From Phytohabitans aurantiacus (GTDB lineage: Bacteria > Actinomycetota > Actinomycetes > Mycobacteriales > Micromonosporaceae): a stretch of 64,000 nt of DNA. The translations under genes and the position numbers were made by a program. The stretch spans positions 1 through 64,000 of the forward strand of contig NZ_BSDI01000022.1 of assembly GCF_027923225.1 (NCBI RefSeq), written 5' to 3'. The notes beneath the pieces were generated by a model that saw only the letters and a list, made by a program, of their open reading frames with translations, ran no database searches and had not been told where the DNA came from. Each line of letters opens with the position of its first letter. Position 1 is the first letter of the stretch. Of the stretch, positions 41,537 to 51,103 are shown piece by piece.

Positions 41537-41838
41537 GCGTGACCTCCGATGTCGGAAAGCGCTTTCCGGCATAACATAGATGCTCATGGCTGGATGCGTC
41601 AACGCCACTGAAACGCGAGTGAAAACCGCAGGTCACTCGCGATATGGGCTGCCCGTTTGGGGCTGGTGTGGCCGGAGGGGAAAGAGTTGGCCCAGATTTA
41701 TGGACAGGGCGCGTCCAATAAACTAGCTTCCCCAGAGACGCCCTGACCGTCCGCTGGTGGAACGGTTCGGCACGGTGTTTCACGAAGCCCGGCGGCGCTG
41801 CCCTTGGCCCCGCTCGGGAAAACAATGCGAGGTGTTGT
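41537..41838. other. Divergent intergenic region, pectinesterase / sigma factor
   Basis: 302 bases. It contains the palindrome at 41553-41568 and, near 41701-41745, an imperfect inverted pair CAGGGCGCGTC and GACGCCCTG. No gene is seen. It should hold the promoters of both genes. Confidence 0.6.
41553..41568. promoter_or_regulatory. LacI-family-type operator palindrome
   Basis: CGGAAAGCGCTTTCCG is a perfect 16-bp palindrome, matching the GAAAGCGCTTTC-like operators bound by LacI-family repressors of sugar genes. It lies 17 bases upstream of the pectinesterase ATG, where a bound repressor would block transcription. Confidence 0.75.
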
Positions 41839-43632
41839 GTGGTGGGGAGACACGCACGGCTCGACGCCGCGACCGTGGTCGCGGCGCGCGACGGCGACCA
41901 ACGGTCGCTCGAGGAGCTCGTCGCCGAGCACCTGCCGTTGGTCTACAACATCGTGGGTCGGGCGCTCAACGGCCACTCCGACGTCGACGACGTCGTACAG
42001 GAGACGATGCTGCGGGTAGTGCGCAAGGTGCACAGCCTGCGTGACTCGTCGCGGTTCCGGTCCTGGCTGGTGGCGATCGCCATGCAGCAGGTCAGGGCGC
42101 GTGCCCGGGCGCGCAAGGAGGCGCTCGCCCGCGGGCTCGACGACGAGGCGCACAACGTGCCGGACCCCGGTGCGGACTTCGTCGACCTGACCATCACGCA
42201 GCTCGGCCTCGCCGGGCAGCGCAAGGAGGTCGCCGAGGCGACCCGCTGGCTGGACGAGGACGACCGGCGCCTGCTGTCGCTGTGGTGGCTGGAGGCCGCC
42301 GGCGAGATCGGCCGCGACGAGCTCGCCGCCGCGCTGAACATCACCTCGGCGCACGCCGCCGTGCGGGTACAGCGGATGAAGAACCAGCTGCACGCCGCGC
42401 GGGCGGTGGTGCGGGCGCTGTGGTCCGACCGGCACTGCACCGGCCTGATCGACCTGCTCGAAGGCTGGGACGCCAAGCCCAGCCCGCTGTGGCGCAAGCG
42501 CCTCGTCCGGCACAGCAAGGGCTGCCCCGAGTGCGGGCGCCACTGGTCCGACCTGGTCCCCGCCGAGCGGCTGCTCGCCGGAGTCGGCCTGCTCCCGGTG
42601 GGCGCCGAGCTGGCCAGCCGGCTCGCCTCCGGCGACAGCGTGGTCGCGCGGGTGCTCGCCGACCCGGCCAGCGGCACCACGGTCGACCCGGGACTGATGG
42701 ACAGGCTGCGCGAGCAGGTCGCCACCCGTCCCGGGGTGCGCCTCAGCATGTACGCCGGTGCCGTGATCCTCGCGATCGGCGCCGTGTACGTGATCGCGCC
42801 GGACCGGCCGGCCCCATCGGTACCCGGTGACGACATCGTGGCGGCGGCGCCGGCGGCGACCGACGAGCCCGAACCGACCCCGTCGCGCAGTGCGGCGGAG
42901 CCGCGTGGCGCGCGGGCCGAACGCGCGGCGCCGGCGGACTCCGACGCCGGGCAGCAGGCACCGAAGCCCGGCTACGGCAGCAACGTGGACGTGCCGGACG
43001 CCCCGCCGCCGGCGACCCGCAAGCCCGGCGGGCTGCCGCGCCGGCCCGAGGGCGGCACCATCCGGCCGGCGGGCGGCAACTACGTCAACCCGTACCGGTT
43101 CGAGTGCGCGGTGCTGCAAAATCGCGGCCAGAACGTCGTGCTCAAGGGCCGTGGCTACTTCAAGGTCTGGTGGACCATCGGGTACTACAACAGTGGCGGC
43201 GGCGAGATCGTGATGCCCACCTGGACGGGGCTGAAGGGCAAGCTGTTCCACACCGCGTCCGGCGGTGGGCACCGGATGGACGACGGCATGCCCGGCACGT
43301 ACTACCCGGGCAACACCTGGATGGGCAAGCCGGGCCAGCAGGCGACGCTGCCCAGGGGCGCCCAGCAGATGTGGCAGGCCGAGTTCTACTACCTCGACGG
43401 CGAGGTGACCCTCAACCAGACCGAGGGCGCGGCCGACTACGACCTGATGGTGATGGCGAAGACCTGGCAGCAGGTCAACGACGACCTCAACCAGAGCCCG
43501 AACGCCCGCAACGGGGTGGTCCGGTACGGCAAGGTGCGCGACAACGGCGGTGACACGACGCCGGTGCCGCAGTACCTCACCCGTGGCACGCCGCCCGATC
43601 CCCGCACCGTGGCGCAGCGGTCCGACGTGTGA
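41839..43632 (+). CDS. ECF sigma factor fused to zinc-finger, TM and exported domain
   Basis: A 597-residue fusion. Region 2 of an ECF sigma factor lies at about 30-95 (LPLVYNIVGRAL, DVDDVVQETMLRV) and region 4 at about 130-190. Then comes RHSKGCPECGRHW (His near 224, Cys 228 and 231), which matches the HxxxCxxC of zinc-binding anti-sigma domains. One membrane helix follows at about 302-318, a Pro/Ala/Glu-rich linker, and an outside domain from about 410 with many Trp/Tyr/Gly (GYFKVWWTIGYYNSGGGE). So sigma factor, putative anti-sigma and sensor are in one chain held at the membrane. Release would need proteolysis or a conformational change. The GTG at 41839 has GAGG upstream. Confidence 0.88.
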   Translation: MVGRHARLDAATVVAARDGDQRSLEELVAEHLPLVYNIVGRALNGHSDVDDVVQETMLRVVRKVHSLRDSSRFRSWLVAIAMQQVRARARARKEALARGLDDEAHNVPDPGADFVDLTITQLGLAGQRKEVAEATRWLDEDDRRLLSLWWLEAAGEIGRDELAAALNITSAHAAVRVQRMKNQLHAARAVVRALWSDRHCTGLIDLLEGWDAKPSPLWRKRLVRHSKGCPECGRHWSDLVPAERLLAGVGLLPVGAELASRLASGDSVVARVLADPASGTTVDPGLMDRLREQVATRPGVRLSMYAGAVILAIGAVYVIAPDRPAPSVPGDDIVAAAPAATDEPEPTPSRSAAEPRGARAERAAPADSDAGQQAPKPGYGSNVDVPDAPPPATRKPGGLPRRPEGGTIRPAGGNYVNPYRFECAVLQNRGQNVVLKGRGYFKVWWTIGYYNSGGGEIVMPTWTGLKGKLFHTASGGGHRMDDGMPGTYYPGNTWMGKPGQQATLPRGAQQMWQAEFYYLDGEVTLNQTEGAADYDLMVMAKTWQQVNDDLNQSPNARNGVVRYGKVRDNGGDTTPVPQYLTRGTPPDPRTVAQRSDV

Positions 43633-43633
43633 G

Positions 43634-44260
43634 TCAGCTCGGGCGGGACCGCAGTCCGTGAAGCACCATGTCGACGAGGGCGTCGACGTACTCCTCGGTG
43701 CGCGCGGACAGGTCTTCGCCCGGCAGGGGCGGTGCCATCGACACCTGCACGGTGGCGACCCCGAAGATCGTGCCCAGGACCAGGGCGGGGGAGGTATCGG
43801 CCGGCAGCTCGCCGGACTCGGCGGCCGCCTCGACGATCTGCCGGACGATCGAGATGCTGCCGAACAGGTAGAAGTCGCGCAGCTCGGCGAACAGGTCCGG
43901 GTAGGTGCGGGCGTCCAGCCACAGGCGCATGATCGCCAGGCCCGCCCAGCTCCAGTACATCTGGAACACCGACCGAGCCATCCACCGCAGGTCTTCGCGC
44001 AGGTCACCGGTGTGGCGCAGGCCCTGGAAGGGCTCCAGGCGGTCGCGCATCGCGGCCAGCAGCAGCTCGCGCTTGTCGCGCCAGCGCAGGTACACGGACG
44101 CCTTGCCGACGCCGGAGCGGCGGGCGACCTCGTCGAGGGTGAACCCGGCCCATCCCTTCTCGGCGAACACCAGGACGGTCACGCCGTAGACGCGCGCCTC
44201 CATCTCGGGGTCTCGCGGGCGGCCGCGCTGCCGCCGCGAGACGCCCCCGGTTTCAACCAC
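43634..44260 (-). CDS. TetR-family regulator
   Basis: A 208-residue regulator with the N-terminal helix-turn-helix FTLDEVARRSGVGKASVYLRW and a helical C-terminal ligand domain. Preceded by an Arg-rich start RRQRGRPRDPEM. The GTG at 44260 gives the normal TetR length; a much longer upstream frame is unlikely. Converges on the sigma factor gene with one base between stops, and faces the GGDEF-EAL gene. Target unknown. Confidence 0.88.
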   Translation of the reverse strand: MVETGGVSRRQRGRPRDPEMEARVYGVTVLVFAEKGWAGFTLDEVARRSGVGKASVYLRWRDKRELLLAAMRDRLEPFQGLRHTGDLREDLRWMARSVFQMYWSWAGLAIMRLWLDARTYPDLFAELRDFYLFGSISIVRQIVEAAAESGELPADTSPALVLGTIFGVATVQVSMAPPLPGEDLSARTEEYVDALVDMVLHGLRSRPS

Positions 44261-44736
44261 CGCGCGAGCGTACCGGGCGGGCGGATGCGCGCTGCTACCG
44301 GCACGGGTACCGAGTGGCGAGCCGCGTATCGGTTGGCCTGGGGAATCCGGTAGAACTACGGGAGCGCTGGACCCGCCGCCGAATACAGATGGTGATGGTC
44401 TTGGTCGGTCGGTGAACCGTTCAGGATCGATGACCGTAAACAATATGACGGTTGCACTCTGTTTCGCAAAAGCGACGGACCGTAGCATCTCAGCCTGAAT
44501 AGGCTCAGTCTGCTCCAAAAGACGTTCTAACCTTCCAATTTGCCCTCGCCCTCCCTACGTTCTTTCCTTGCGACGTGAAAGGAGAGGTCGGCGTGAAAGG
44601 AGGGGTCGGCATGATGCGGGGCGCGGAGTGGGGCTGAGTCACCGATGAGACTGTCGATCTCACTGTGTGCTGCGGTAACCTGACCGAATGTCGATCGGTC
44701 GATGGAAACCCTCCACAGTGGAGAGCTTGGGTCGGC
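44261..44736. other. Divergent intergenic region, TetR / GGDEF-EAL
   Basis: 476 bases without a recognised gene. A tandem repeat at 44575-44610 lies inside a 20-codon frame (GTG 44575 to TGA 44637; sequence VKGEVGVKGGVGMMRGAEWG) with several GGAG sites, possibly a leader peptide or just repeat-born. It is more AT-rich than its flanks around 44390-44540, where promoters are expected. Confidence 0.5.
44575..44610 (+). repeat. 18-bp tandem repeat, two copies, ribosome-site-like
   Basis: 44575-44592 and 44593-44610 differ at one base. Both contain GTGAAAGGAG followed by GGTCGGC, and each resembles a ribosome-binding site before a start codon (GTG 44593, ATG 44611). Confidence 0.7.
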
Positions 44737-47217
44737 ATGAGCAAGGGTGAGACCGGGCAGCTACGGCTGTTGACCGGTCTCGTCCTGCTTTCGGCCGCCG
44801 GTTGCCTGGCCTGGGCGACCGTCCACTTGGAGGCGCCGGCCGCCACCGACGCGCCGATCCTGCTGATCACCACCGTGCTGGTGGCCGTCGGCGTGGCCTG
44901 TTCGGCACCGGTGCGCATCCGCACCCAGTTCCGCATGAACGCGGTCTCCACGGCGATGCTGGTCGCCGCCGTGACACTGCCGCCGGCATGGGCCATCGCC
45001 TGCGCCACGGCCGGCATCGCGGTCGGCCGCCCGCTCGCCCGGCACGGCGGCTTCTCCGTATACAAGGCGCTGCACAACGGCGGCAAGGAGGTCCTCGCCA
45101 CGGCCGCCGCCGCGTACGCGGTGGCCCTCGCGGGCGTGCACCCGGCACTCGGCGGCCTCGCCGGCCATTCCTGGACGGCGTACGCGCTGGCCCTGGTCGC
45201 CGGCGCGATCGCCATCGCCGCCGTCGAGGAGATCGTGATCACCACGACCGTCGCGGTGGCCACCCGGCGGCCGTGGGGGCAGGTGTTCCGCACCGACCTC
45301 GACATCAGGGTCGCGATCAACGTCGGCTGCCTGCTGCTCGCCGCCGCCGCGACCGCCCTCGCCACCGCCAGCCCGTGGCTGCTGCTGGCGATCCCCCTCG
45401 CCCAGCTCTCGCTGTTCCTGCTCTACACCCACCGCCTGCACCTGCGGGCCGAGCGGCAGACCTGGGAGCGCCTCGCGGCCGCCACCGACGCGCTGAGCAC
45501 CGTCGACCTCACCGGCGCGCTGCACACCGCGGCCAAGGGTGCGGTGGCGCTGTTCGGTGCCGGGCACGCCGAGGTCGAGCTGTGGGACACCGACCCGCCG
45601 CGGCTGGTGCGCGCCGACCACACCGGCGTCCGATACGACGGCCCGGGCGCGGACGCGCCGCACACCGCGCCGGCGTCCGCCGAGCGCGTCCTCGGCGGGC
45701 GCGAGGGCACTCCCATCGGCACGCTGCGCCTGGCGTTGCCGGCGCCGGCCCGGCTCACCGCCCGCGAAGAGAGCACCCTGCGCGCGTACGCCGCCTCGCT
45801 CACCACCGCGATCCACAACGCCCGCGCGTACGCCCAGATCCGCGAGCTGGCCGACCGGCACCACCGCGACGCCCGCCTCGATCCGCTGACCGGCCTGCCC
45901 AACCGCCGGCACCTGCTCGACCTGCTCGACGATCCCGATCGCGCGCCCACCTGCGGCAAGGCCGCCCTCGCCCTCGTCGACCTCAACCGGTTCAAGGAGG
46001 TCAACGACACCCTCGGCCACGCCATCGGCGACCAGCTGCTCATCGAGGTGGCCAGCCGGTTGGGCGCGGCGGCAGCGGCGGCCAACGCGACCGTGGCCCG
46101 GCTCGGCGGCGACGAGTTCGCGATCGTCCTGCACGGCCTGCCGGCGCCCGCCACCGCCGTGCACCGCGCCCGGCGCATCCTCGACTGCCTGCGCCAGCCC
46201 GTCGGCCTCGCCGGCATGCAGGTCACCGTCCAGGCCAGCGCCGGTGTCGCGCTCACCGACGACGGCACCAGCGCCGGCGAGCTGCTGCGCCGCGCCGACG
46301 TCGCCATGTACCAGGCCAAGCGCGGCGGCGTGCCGATCGTGGAGTACCAGCACGGGCGCGACACCGCCGACCACCGCCAGCTCTCCCTGGGCGGCGAGCT
46401 GGTCCGGGCCCTGGGCGCGGGCGAGTTCGTGGTGCACTTCCAGCCGATCGTCGACCTGGGCAGCGGCGAGGCCATCGGCGCCGAGGCACTGACCCGGTGG
46501 GAGCACCCGCGCCACGGCGTCCTGCAGCCCGACCAGTGGCTGGCCGTCGTCGAGCGCTCCGACCAGCTGGCCACGTTCGCCGGCGAGGTGATGCGGCAGG
46601 CGCTGTCGGGGCTGCGGCTGTGGCACGCGGCCGGATACGAGCTGTCGGTCGCCGTCAACGTCTCGCCGCACAGCCTGCTCGACCCCCGCTTCGCCGGCGC
46701 GGTGCTCGACGCGCTGCGCGCGCACCGCGCCGACCCGGGCGCCCTCGTGCTCGAACTGGCCGAGACCACCTCGCTCAGCCACCTGCAGGCGGTCGGCGCG
46801 GGCGGCGGTGCGCTCGCCACGCTGCGCGCGGCCGGCGTGCGGTTCGCCCTCGACGACTTCGGCACCGGGTACTCGTCACTGTCCCGCCTCGGCGAGGTGC
46901 CGGTGCACGAGCTCAAGGTCGACCGGTCGTTCGTCGGCATGATGGGCACCTCCGCCCAGGCGGCCGCCGCCGTGCGCTCCACGGTCGAGCTGGCACGCAC
47001 GCTGGGGCTCGACGTGACCGCCGAGGGCGTCGAGTCGGTCGAGCAGCGGCGGGCACTGTGGGAGCTGGGCTGCACCTCCGGCCAGGGGTACCTGTTCGGC
47101 AAGCCGATGCCGGCCGACGACCTGCTCGACGCGTTGCGGGCCGGCTCCGGCGCCCTGGCCCCGCCCGTGCACCGCGGCGCGACCGTGATCGCGCTCCGCA
47201 ACCGCCCTACCGCCTGA
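44737..47217 (+). CDS. Membrane-bound GGDEF-EAL cyclic-di-GMP protein
   Basis: An 826-residue protein. Several membrane helices fill residues 1-235, a GAF-like segment lies at about 245-380, the diguanylate cyclase domain has an intact RLGGDEFAIVL (near 455), and the phosphodiesterase domain has AEALTRWEHP (near 582), DDFGTGYSSL and a C-terminal GYLFGKPMP. Both enzyme signatures are intact, so it may make or degrade c-di-GMP depending on signal. The ATG at 44737 places the first helix at the normal distance; a frame start at 44665 adds no known feature. Confidence 0.92.
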   Translation: MSKGETGQLRLLTGLVLLSAAGCLAWATVHLEAPAATDAPILLITTVLVAVGVACSAPVRIRTQFRMNAVSTAMLVAAVTLPPAWAIACATAGIAVGRPLARHGGFSVYKALHNGGKEVLATAAAAYAVALAGVHPALGGLAGHSWTAYALALVAGAIAIAAVEEIVITTTVAVATRRPWGQVFRTDLDIRVAINVGCLLLAAAATALATASPWLLLAIPLAQLSLFLLYTHRLHLRAERQTWERLAAATDALSTVDLTGALHTAAKGAVALFGAGHAEVELWDTDPPRLVRADHTGVRYDGPGADAPHTAPASAERVLGGREGTPIGTLRLALPAPARLTAREESTLRAYAASLTTAIHNARAYAQIRELADRHHRDARLDPLTGLPNRRHLLDLLDDPDRAPTCGKAALALVDLNRFKEVNDTLGHAIGDQLLIEVASRLGAAAAAANATVARLGGDEFAIVLHGLPAPATAVHRARRILDCLRQPVGLAGMQVTVQASAGVALTDDGTSAGELLRRADVAMYQAKRGGVPIVEYQHGRDTADHRQLSLGGELVRALGAGEFVVHFQPIVDLGSGEAIGAEALTRWEHPRHGVLQPDQWLAVVERSDQLATFAGEVMRQALSGLRLWHAAGYELSVAVNVSPHSLLDPRFAGAVLDALRAHRADPGALVLELAETTSLSHLQAVGAGGGALATLRAAGVRFALDDFGTGYSSLSRLGEVPVHELKVDRSFVGMMGTSAQAAAAVRSTVELARTLGLDVTAEGVESVEQRRALWELGCTSGQGYLFGKPMPADDLLDALRAGSGALAPPVHRGATVIALRNRPTA

Positions 47218-47289
47218 CAGGGTGTATCACGGCAGGTCAAGCCGCGCTCCATGCCTTTATAGAACAGGCGGCACCGTAGGAGCTTTGAT

Positions 47290-48324
47290 ATGACCACCAC
47301 CTATCCCGTCGCGCGCGGAGCGTTCTGGCAACACGTGATCCTGACGCGGGCGGCCCTGGCCAGAGACGACCTGAAGGCGGCTTGCGAGCGCAGCCTGATC
47401 GACCCGGAGGCCGCCCAGCGGATCGAGGAGCGGCTGAGTACGGCGGAAGAGGCGGCGACCCCGCACAGCTGGCGCCTGCGGTCGTGGGTGACCGGCAGCG
47501 CCGTCAACCGCGCCTACACCAACCTGCACGCCGGCCAGGTGATGCTGGCCCGGTACGCGCAGGACGACGCGCTCGACGTGCGGCTGCTGTCGGCGATGAC
47601 CCGGATGCGCGCCACGCTGCCGGCGAACGCGGTGCGGCGCCAGGCGCTCGAAGAGCAGTACCGGAACGCGATGGCGACCGGTGCCGAGGCGGCGCACGAG
47701 CAGGGCAGGGTGCGGCGCTGGATCCTCGAAAAGGCGATGGAGTGGAGCTTCGCGGCCACCGACGCCCAGTACGCGCGGCTGCGCAGTTTCCGTAACACGC
47801 TGGTGGCGGTGTCGGTCGCGGTGTTCGCGATCGTGGCCGGGCTGGCGGTCATGGGGTTCGGCTGGCCCGAGTCGATGCGGCTGTGCTTCGACGGTGCCGC
47901 GGGCAGGCAGGTCTGCCCGACCGGCGCGGTGGCGACCGGGCGCGACGCGCTGATCATCGCGGTGCTCGGCGCGACCGGCGGGTCGATGGCGGCCGTGCTC
48001 GCCGTACGGCGGATGCAGGGCACCTCGACGCCGTACGGTGTGCCGCTGGCCCTGGCGATGCTGAAGCTGCCGTTCGGTGCCCTGTCGGCGCTGGTGGGGC
48101 TGATGCTCATCCACGGGCAGTTCGTGCCGGGCCTGACCGATCTCGACACCTCCGGCCAGATCCTCGCCTACGCCGTGATCCTCGGCGTGGCCCAGCAGGC
48201 GCTGACCGCGATGATCGACCGTCGCGGCCAGGAACTGCTGGACCGGATCCCCTCCAAGCGCGGGCAGGAGGTCGCCGACGCGAAGGAGGAATCGCTGTCG
48301 CCGGCGGCCGCGAAGATCAGTTGA
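47290..48324 (+). CDS. Membrane protein, function unknown
   Basis: A 344-residue protein. Residues 1-160 are soluble, helical and charged, possibly coiled coil. Four hydrophobic segments follow at about 168-190, 218-237, 250-276 and 288-306. The region between the first two has a Cys pair (RLCFDG...QVCPTG) that would face outside. A charged, cytosolic C-terminus ends the chain. No family recognised. TAGGAG lies 7 bases before the ATG. It follows the GGDEF-EAL gene by 72 bases and may share its transcript. Confidence 0.75.
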   Translation: MTTTYPVARGAFWQHVILTRAALARDDLKAACERSLIDPEAAQRIEERLSTAEEAATPHSWRLRSWVTGSAVNRAYTNLHAGQVMLARYAQDDALDVRLLSAMTRMRATLPANAVRRQALEEQYRNAMATGAEAAHEQGRVRRWILEKAMEWSFAATDAQYARLRSFRNTLVAVSVAVFAIVAGLAVMGFGWPESMRLCFDGAAGRQVCPTGAVATGRDALIIAVLGATGGSMAAVLAVRRMQGTSTPYGVPLALAMLKLPFGALSALVGLMLIHGQFVPGLTDLDTSGQILAYAVILGVAQQALTAMIDRRGQELLDRIPSKRGQEVADAKEESLSPAAAKIS

Positions 48325-48422
48325 TTCGCTCCAGCCGGCGGTCACCATCGCTTCAGCGCGGCTCGACCGGCCGGTGGAAGGCTGGCCGCCGGGTTCAGCC
48401 GTGCTGAAGTGAGGATGGTGCC

Positions 48423-49616
48423 GTGGCGCGTCGTTTGTTCACGTCCGAGTCGGTCACGGAGGGCCACCCGGACAAGATCGCTGACCAGATCAGTGACGGG
48501 ATCCTGGACGCCCTGCTCGCCCAGGACCGGCGTAGCCGGGTCGCGGTCGAGACGCTGATCACGACCGGTCAGGTGCACGTGGCCGGCGAGGTCACCACCG
48601 AGGCGTACGTGGATATCCCGGCCATCGTGCGGGAGACCGTTCTGGGCATCGGATACGACTCGTCGAACAAGGGTTTCGACGGCGCGTCGTGCGGTGTGAG
48701 CGTCTCGATCGGTTCGCAGTCGCCGGACATCGCGCAGGGGGTGGACAACGCCTTCGAGTCGCGCTCCGGCGCTTCCGGGTCGGCGCTCGACGCGCAGGGT
48801 GCGGGAGATCAGGGGATGATGTTCGGTTTCGCGTGTTCGGAGACGCCGGAGCTGATGCCGTTCCCGATCGCGCTCGCGCATCGGCTGGCCCGCCGGCTGT
48901 CGGCGGCGCGCAAGGACGGCACGATCCCGTACCTGCGGCCGGACGGCAAGACGCAGGTGACGGTGGAGTACGACGGGTTGCGTCCGGTGCGCCTGGACAC
49001 GGTGGTGGTGTCCAGCCAGCACGCGGCGGGCATTTCGCTGGAGTCGTTGCTCACCCCGGATGTGCGCGAGCATGTGATCGCTCCCGAGTTGGAGGGGCTG
49101 GACCTGGAGACCTCCGGGTACCGGTTGCTGGTCAATCCGACCGGCCGGTTCGAGATCGGTGGGCCGATGGGTGACGCGGGTCTGACCGGCCGGAAGATCA
49201 TCGTGGACACGTACGGCGGGTACGCCCGGCACGGTGGTGGTGCGTTCTCGGGCAAGGATCCGTCCAAGGTGGACCGGTCGGCGGCGTACGCGATGCGGTG
49301 GGTGGCCAAGAACGTGGTGGCCGCGGGCCTGGCGGAGCGGGTGGAGACGCAGGTGGCGTACGCGATCGGCAAGGCACAGCCGGTGAGCCTGTTCGTGGAG
49401 ACGTTCGGCACCCACAGCGTGCCGGTGGACCGGATCGAGCAGGCGATCGGCGAGGTCTTCGACCTGCGCCCGGCCGCGATCATCCGGGATCTGGACCTGC
49501 TGCGTCCGATCTACCGGCAGACCGCGGCGTACGGCCACTTCGGCCGCGAACTGCCGGATCTGACCTGGGAGAACACCGACCGCGCCGACGCACTCAAGGC
49601 CGCGGTCACCGCCTGA
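48423..49616 (+). CDS. metK: S-adenosylmethionine synthetase
   Basis: A 397-residue MetK, making SAM from Met and ATP. All signatures are present: TEGHPDKIADQISD, the ATP loop GAGDQGMMFG, and GGGAFSGKDPSKVDRSAAY. Full length. In actinomycetes the housekeeping metK usually sits by dfp and priA; here it stands between a membrane protein and a ferric-reductase-like gene, so a second copy is possible. SAM would supply the O-methyltransferase of the cluster at 51-64 kb. No SAM riboswitch was seen in the 98 bases upstream. Confidence 0.95.
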   Translation: MARRLFTSESVTEGHPDKIADQISDGILDALLAQDRRSRVAVETLITTGQVHVAGEVTTEAYVDIPAIVRETVLGIGYDSSNKGFDGASCGVSVSIGSQSPDIAQGVDNAFESRSGASGSALDAQGAGDQGMMFGFACSETPELMPFPIALAHRLARRLSAARKDGTIPYLRPDGKTQVTVEYDGLRPVRLDTVVVSSQHAAGISLESLLTPDVREHVIAPELEGLDLETSGYRLLVNPTGRFEIGGPMGDAGLTGRKIIVDTYGGYARHGGGAFSGKDPSKVDRSAAYAMRWVAKNVVAAGLAERVETQVAYAIGKAQPVSLFVETFGTHSVPVDRIEQAIGEVFDLRPAAIIRDLDLLRPIYRQTAAYGHFGRELPDLTWENTDRADALKAAVTA

Positions 49617-49622
49617 GCCCGG

Positions 49623-50897
49623 TCAGCGGAAGTTGAACTCCTCGTAGTGGATCGACGCGGACGGCACGCCGATCCGCCGGAAGCGGCGGGCGAGCGTCGC
49701 GGTCATCTTGGACGGCCCGCACATGTACACGTCGGCGCCGGACAGGCCGCCGCTCGCCGCCGCGATCTTCTCGGCGGTCAGTGACCCGCCGCGCGATGAA
49801 TACACGATGTGGGCGCGCAGATTGGGGTGCCGGCGCGCGACGTCCTCGATCTCTTCGAGGAAGACCGCGTCGGCCGGATGGCGCACCGTGTAGAAGAAGT
49901 CGACCCGATGCCGCAGCGGGTCCTCGTGGTCCAGGTCGCGAATCCAGCTCAGAAACGGCGTCACGCCGATGCCGCCGGCCACCCAGATCTGTCGTGGCCC
50001 GCCCCGCTTGTAGTCGAACATGCCGTAGCAGCCCACCAGCGTCGCGCGCGTCCCCTCGGCCAGGCTCTCGTACAGTTGCCGGGTGAAGTCGCCACTCGCC
50101 TTGATGGTCAGCCGCAGGACCTCCTCCTTCGGCGAGCTGCTGATCGTGAACGGGTGCGACCGGCGGAGCGCCCCGCGCGACTTGAACCGCACGAACAGGA
50201 ACTGCCCGGCCGTGAACGCCATCCGCTTCTTCTTGCGCGGCCGCAGTCCCACCTCGACGGTGGTGCCGTTGAGCCGGCGCACGCTCTGCACCACGTACCG
50301 GCGGGTGCGGCGGAAGAACCGGGCCAGAAGCAGCGTGTAGAGGTACGACAGGATGCCGATCGCGTAGGCGGCGATGAGCACCGCGAGCGGCACCACGGTG
50401 GTGGTGACCAGCGCGTCGACCAGGAGCGAGTGGGCGAGGGCGACGATGAAGAACACCCCGATGAAACGGTGCGAGCTACGCCACCGGTCGTACGTGAGGG
50501 CGAACCGCCGGGCCACCGGTATCCGCGGCGCCACGGTGAGGAGCACCAGTACGAAGATGCCCACGCCGGCGATCATCCCGGCGGGCGTACCCGGCTTGAC
50601 GGCGGCGGTATTGAGCGGCACCAGTGCGAAGTGGACGGCGATCAGCAGGAAGCCGGCCAGCCCCGCCCGCTTGTGCGCGCGGTACATCTTGTCCAGCCCG
50701 CCGAAGTGCGGCTCCAGCCAACGCGCCCGCGTGGCCAGCAGCAGCGAGGTGGCGAAGAGCAGCACCATGGTCGAGCCGACGAACTCCCCGGTAACCTGCC
50801 GGGCGAAGTTGGTCCGGGTGCCGTCGTCGTCGGGTAGGAAGACGAGCCACAGCACCAGATTGACGGCCGGAACGGCGATGATCACCCGGTTGCCCAC
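49623..50897 (-). CDS. Ferric-reductase-like transmembrane flavoprotein
   Basis: A 424-residue protein with about six helices in residues 1-200 (ferric reductase/NOX-type, His residues in YRAHKRAGLAGF and SSHRFIGVFF for haem). A ferredoxin-reductase module follows: FAD site RRSHPFTISSSP (near 245), NAD(P) loop VAGGIGVTPFLSW (near 310) and a C-terminal YMCGPSKMT. It would move electrons from NAD(P)H across the membrane to iron or another acceptor. The GTG at 50897 is used. Converges on metK with 6 bases between. Confidence 0.88.
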   Translation of the reverse strand: MGNRVIIAVPAVNLVLWLVFLPDDDGTRTNFARQVTGEFVGSTMVLLFATSLLLATRARWLEPHFGGLDKMYRAHKRAGLAGFLLIAVHFALVPLNTAAVKPGTPAGMIAGVGIFVLVLLTVAPRIPVARRFALTYDRWRSSHRFIGVFFIVALAHSLLVDALVTTTVVPLAVLIAAYAIGILSYLYTLLLARFFRRTRRYVVQSVRRLNGTTVEVGLRPRKKKRMAFTAGQFLFVRFKSRGALRRSHPFTISSSPKEEVLRLTIKASGDFTRQLYESLAEGTRATLVGCYGMFDYKRGGPRQIWVAGGIGVTPFLSWIRDLDHEDPLRHRVDFFYTVRHPADAVFLEEIEDVARRHPNLRAHIVYSSRGGSLTAEKIAAASGGLSGADVYMCGPSKMTATLARRFRRIGVPSASIHYEEFNFR

Positions 50898-51103
50898 GGT
50901 GAGCCAGCCTATCGAGAGACCGCTGTCGCGCGGGTCAACGCCAGACCGGTCGCGCGCGTACGCGCCCTGACGTACGCCGCCCGTCGCGCGCCTTTGAGCA
51001 GGCCACCCCGCCCGCGTCTAGCCGGGGTCGACTGGCAGGTGAGCCACCTCTGTGACCTTCTCGCAGGGACCTGTTCACGGGCCTGCTGGGAGGGAACGAG
51101 CCG

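Noticed and set aside
48325..48422. SAM riboswitch before metK
   Set aside because: The 98 bases upstream show no convincing SAM aptamer stems or terminator/antiterminator pair.
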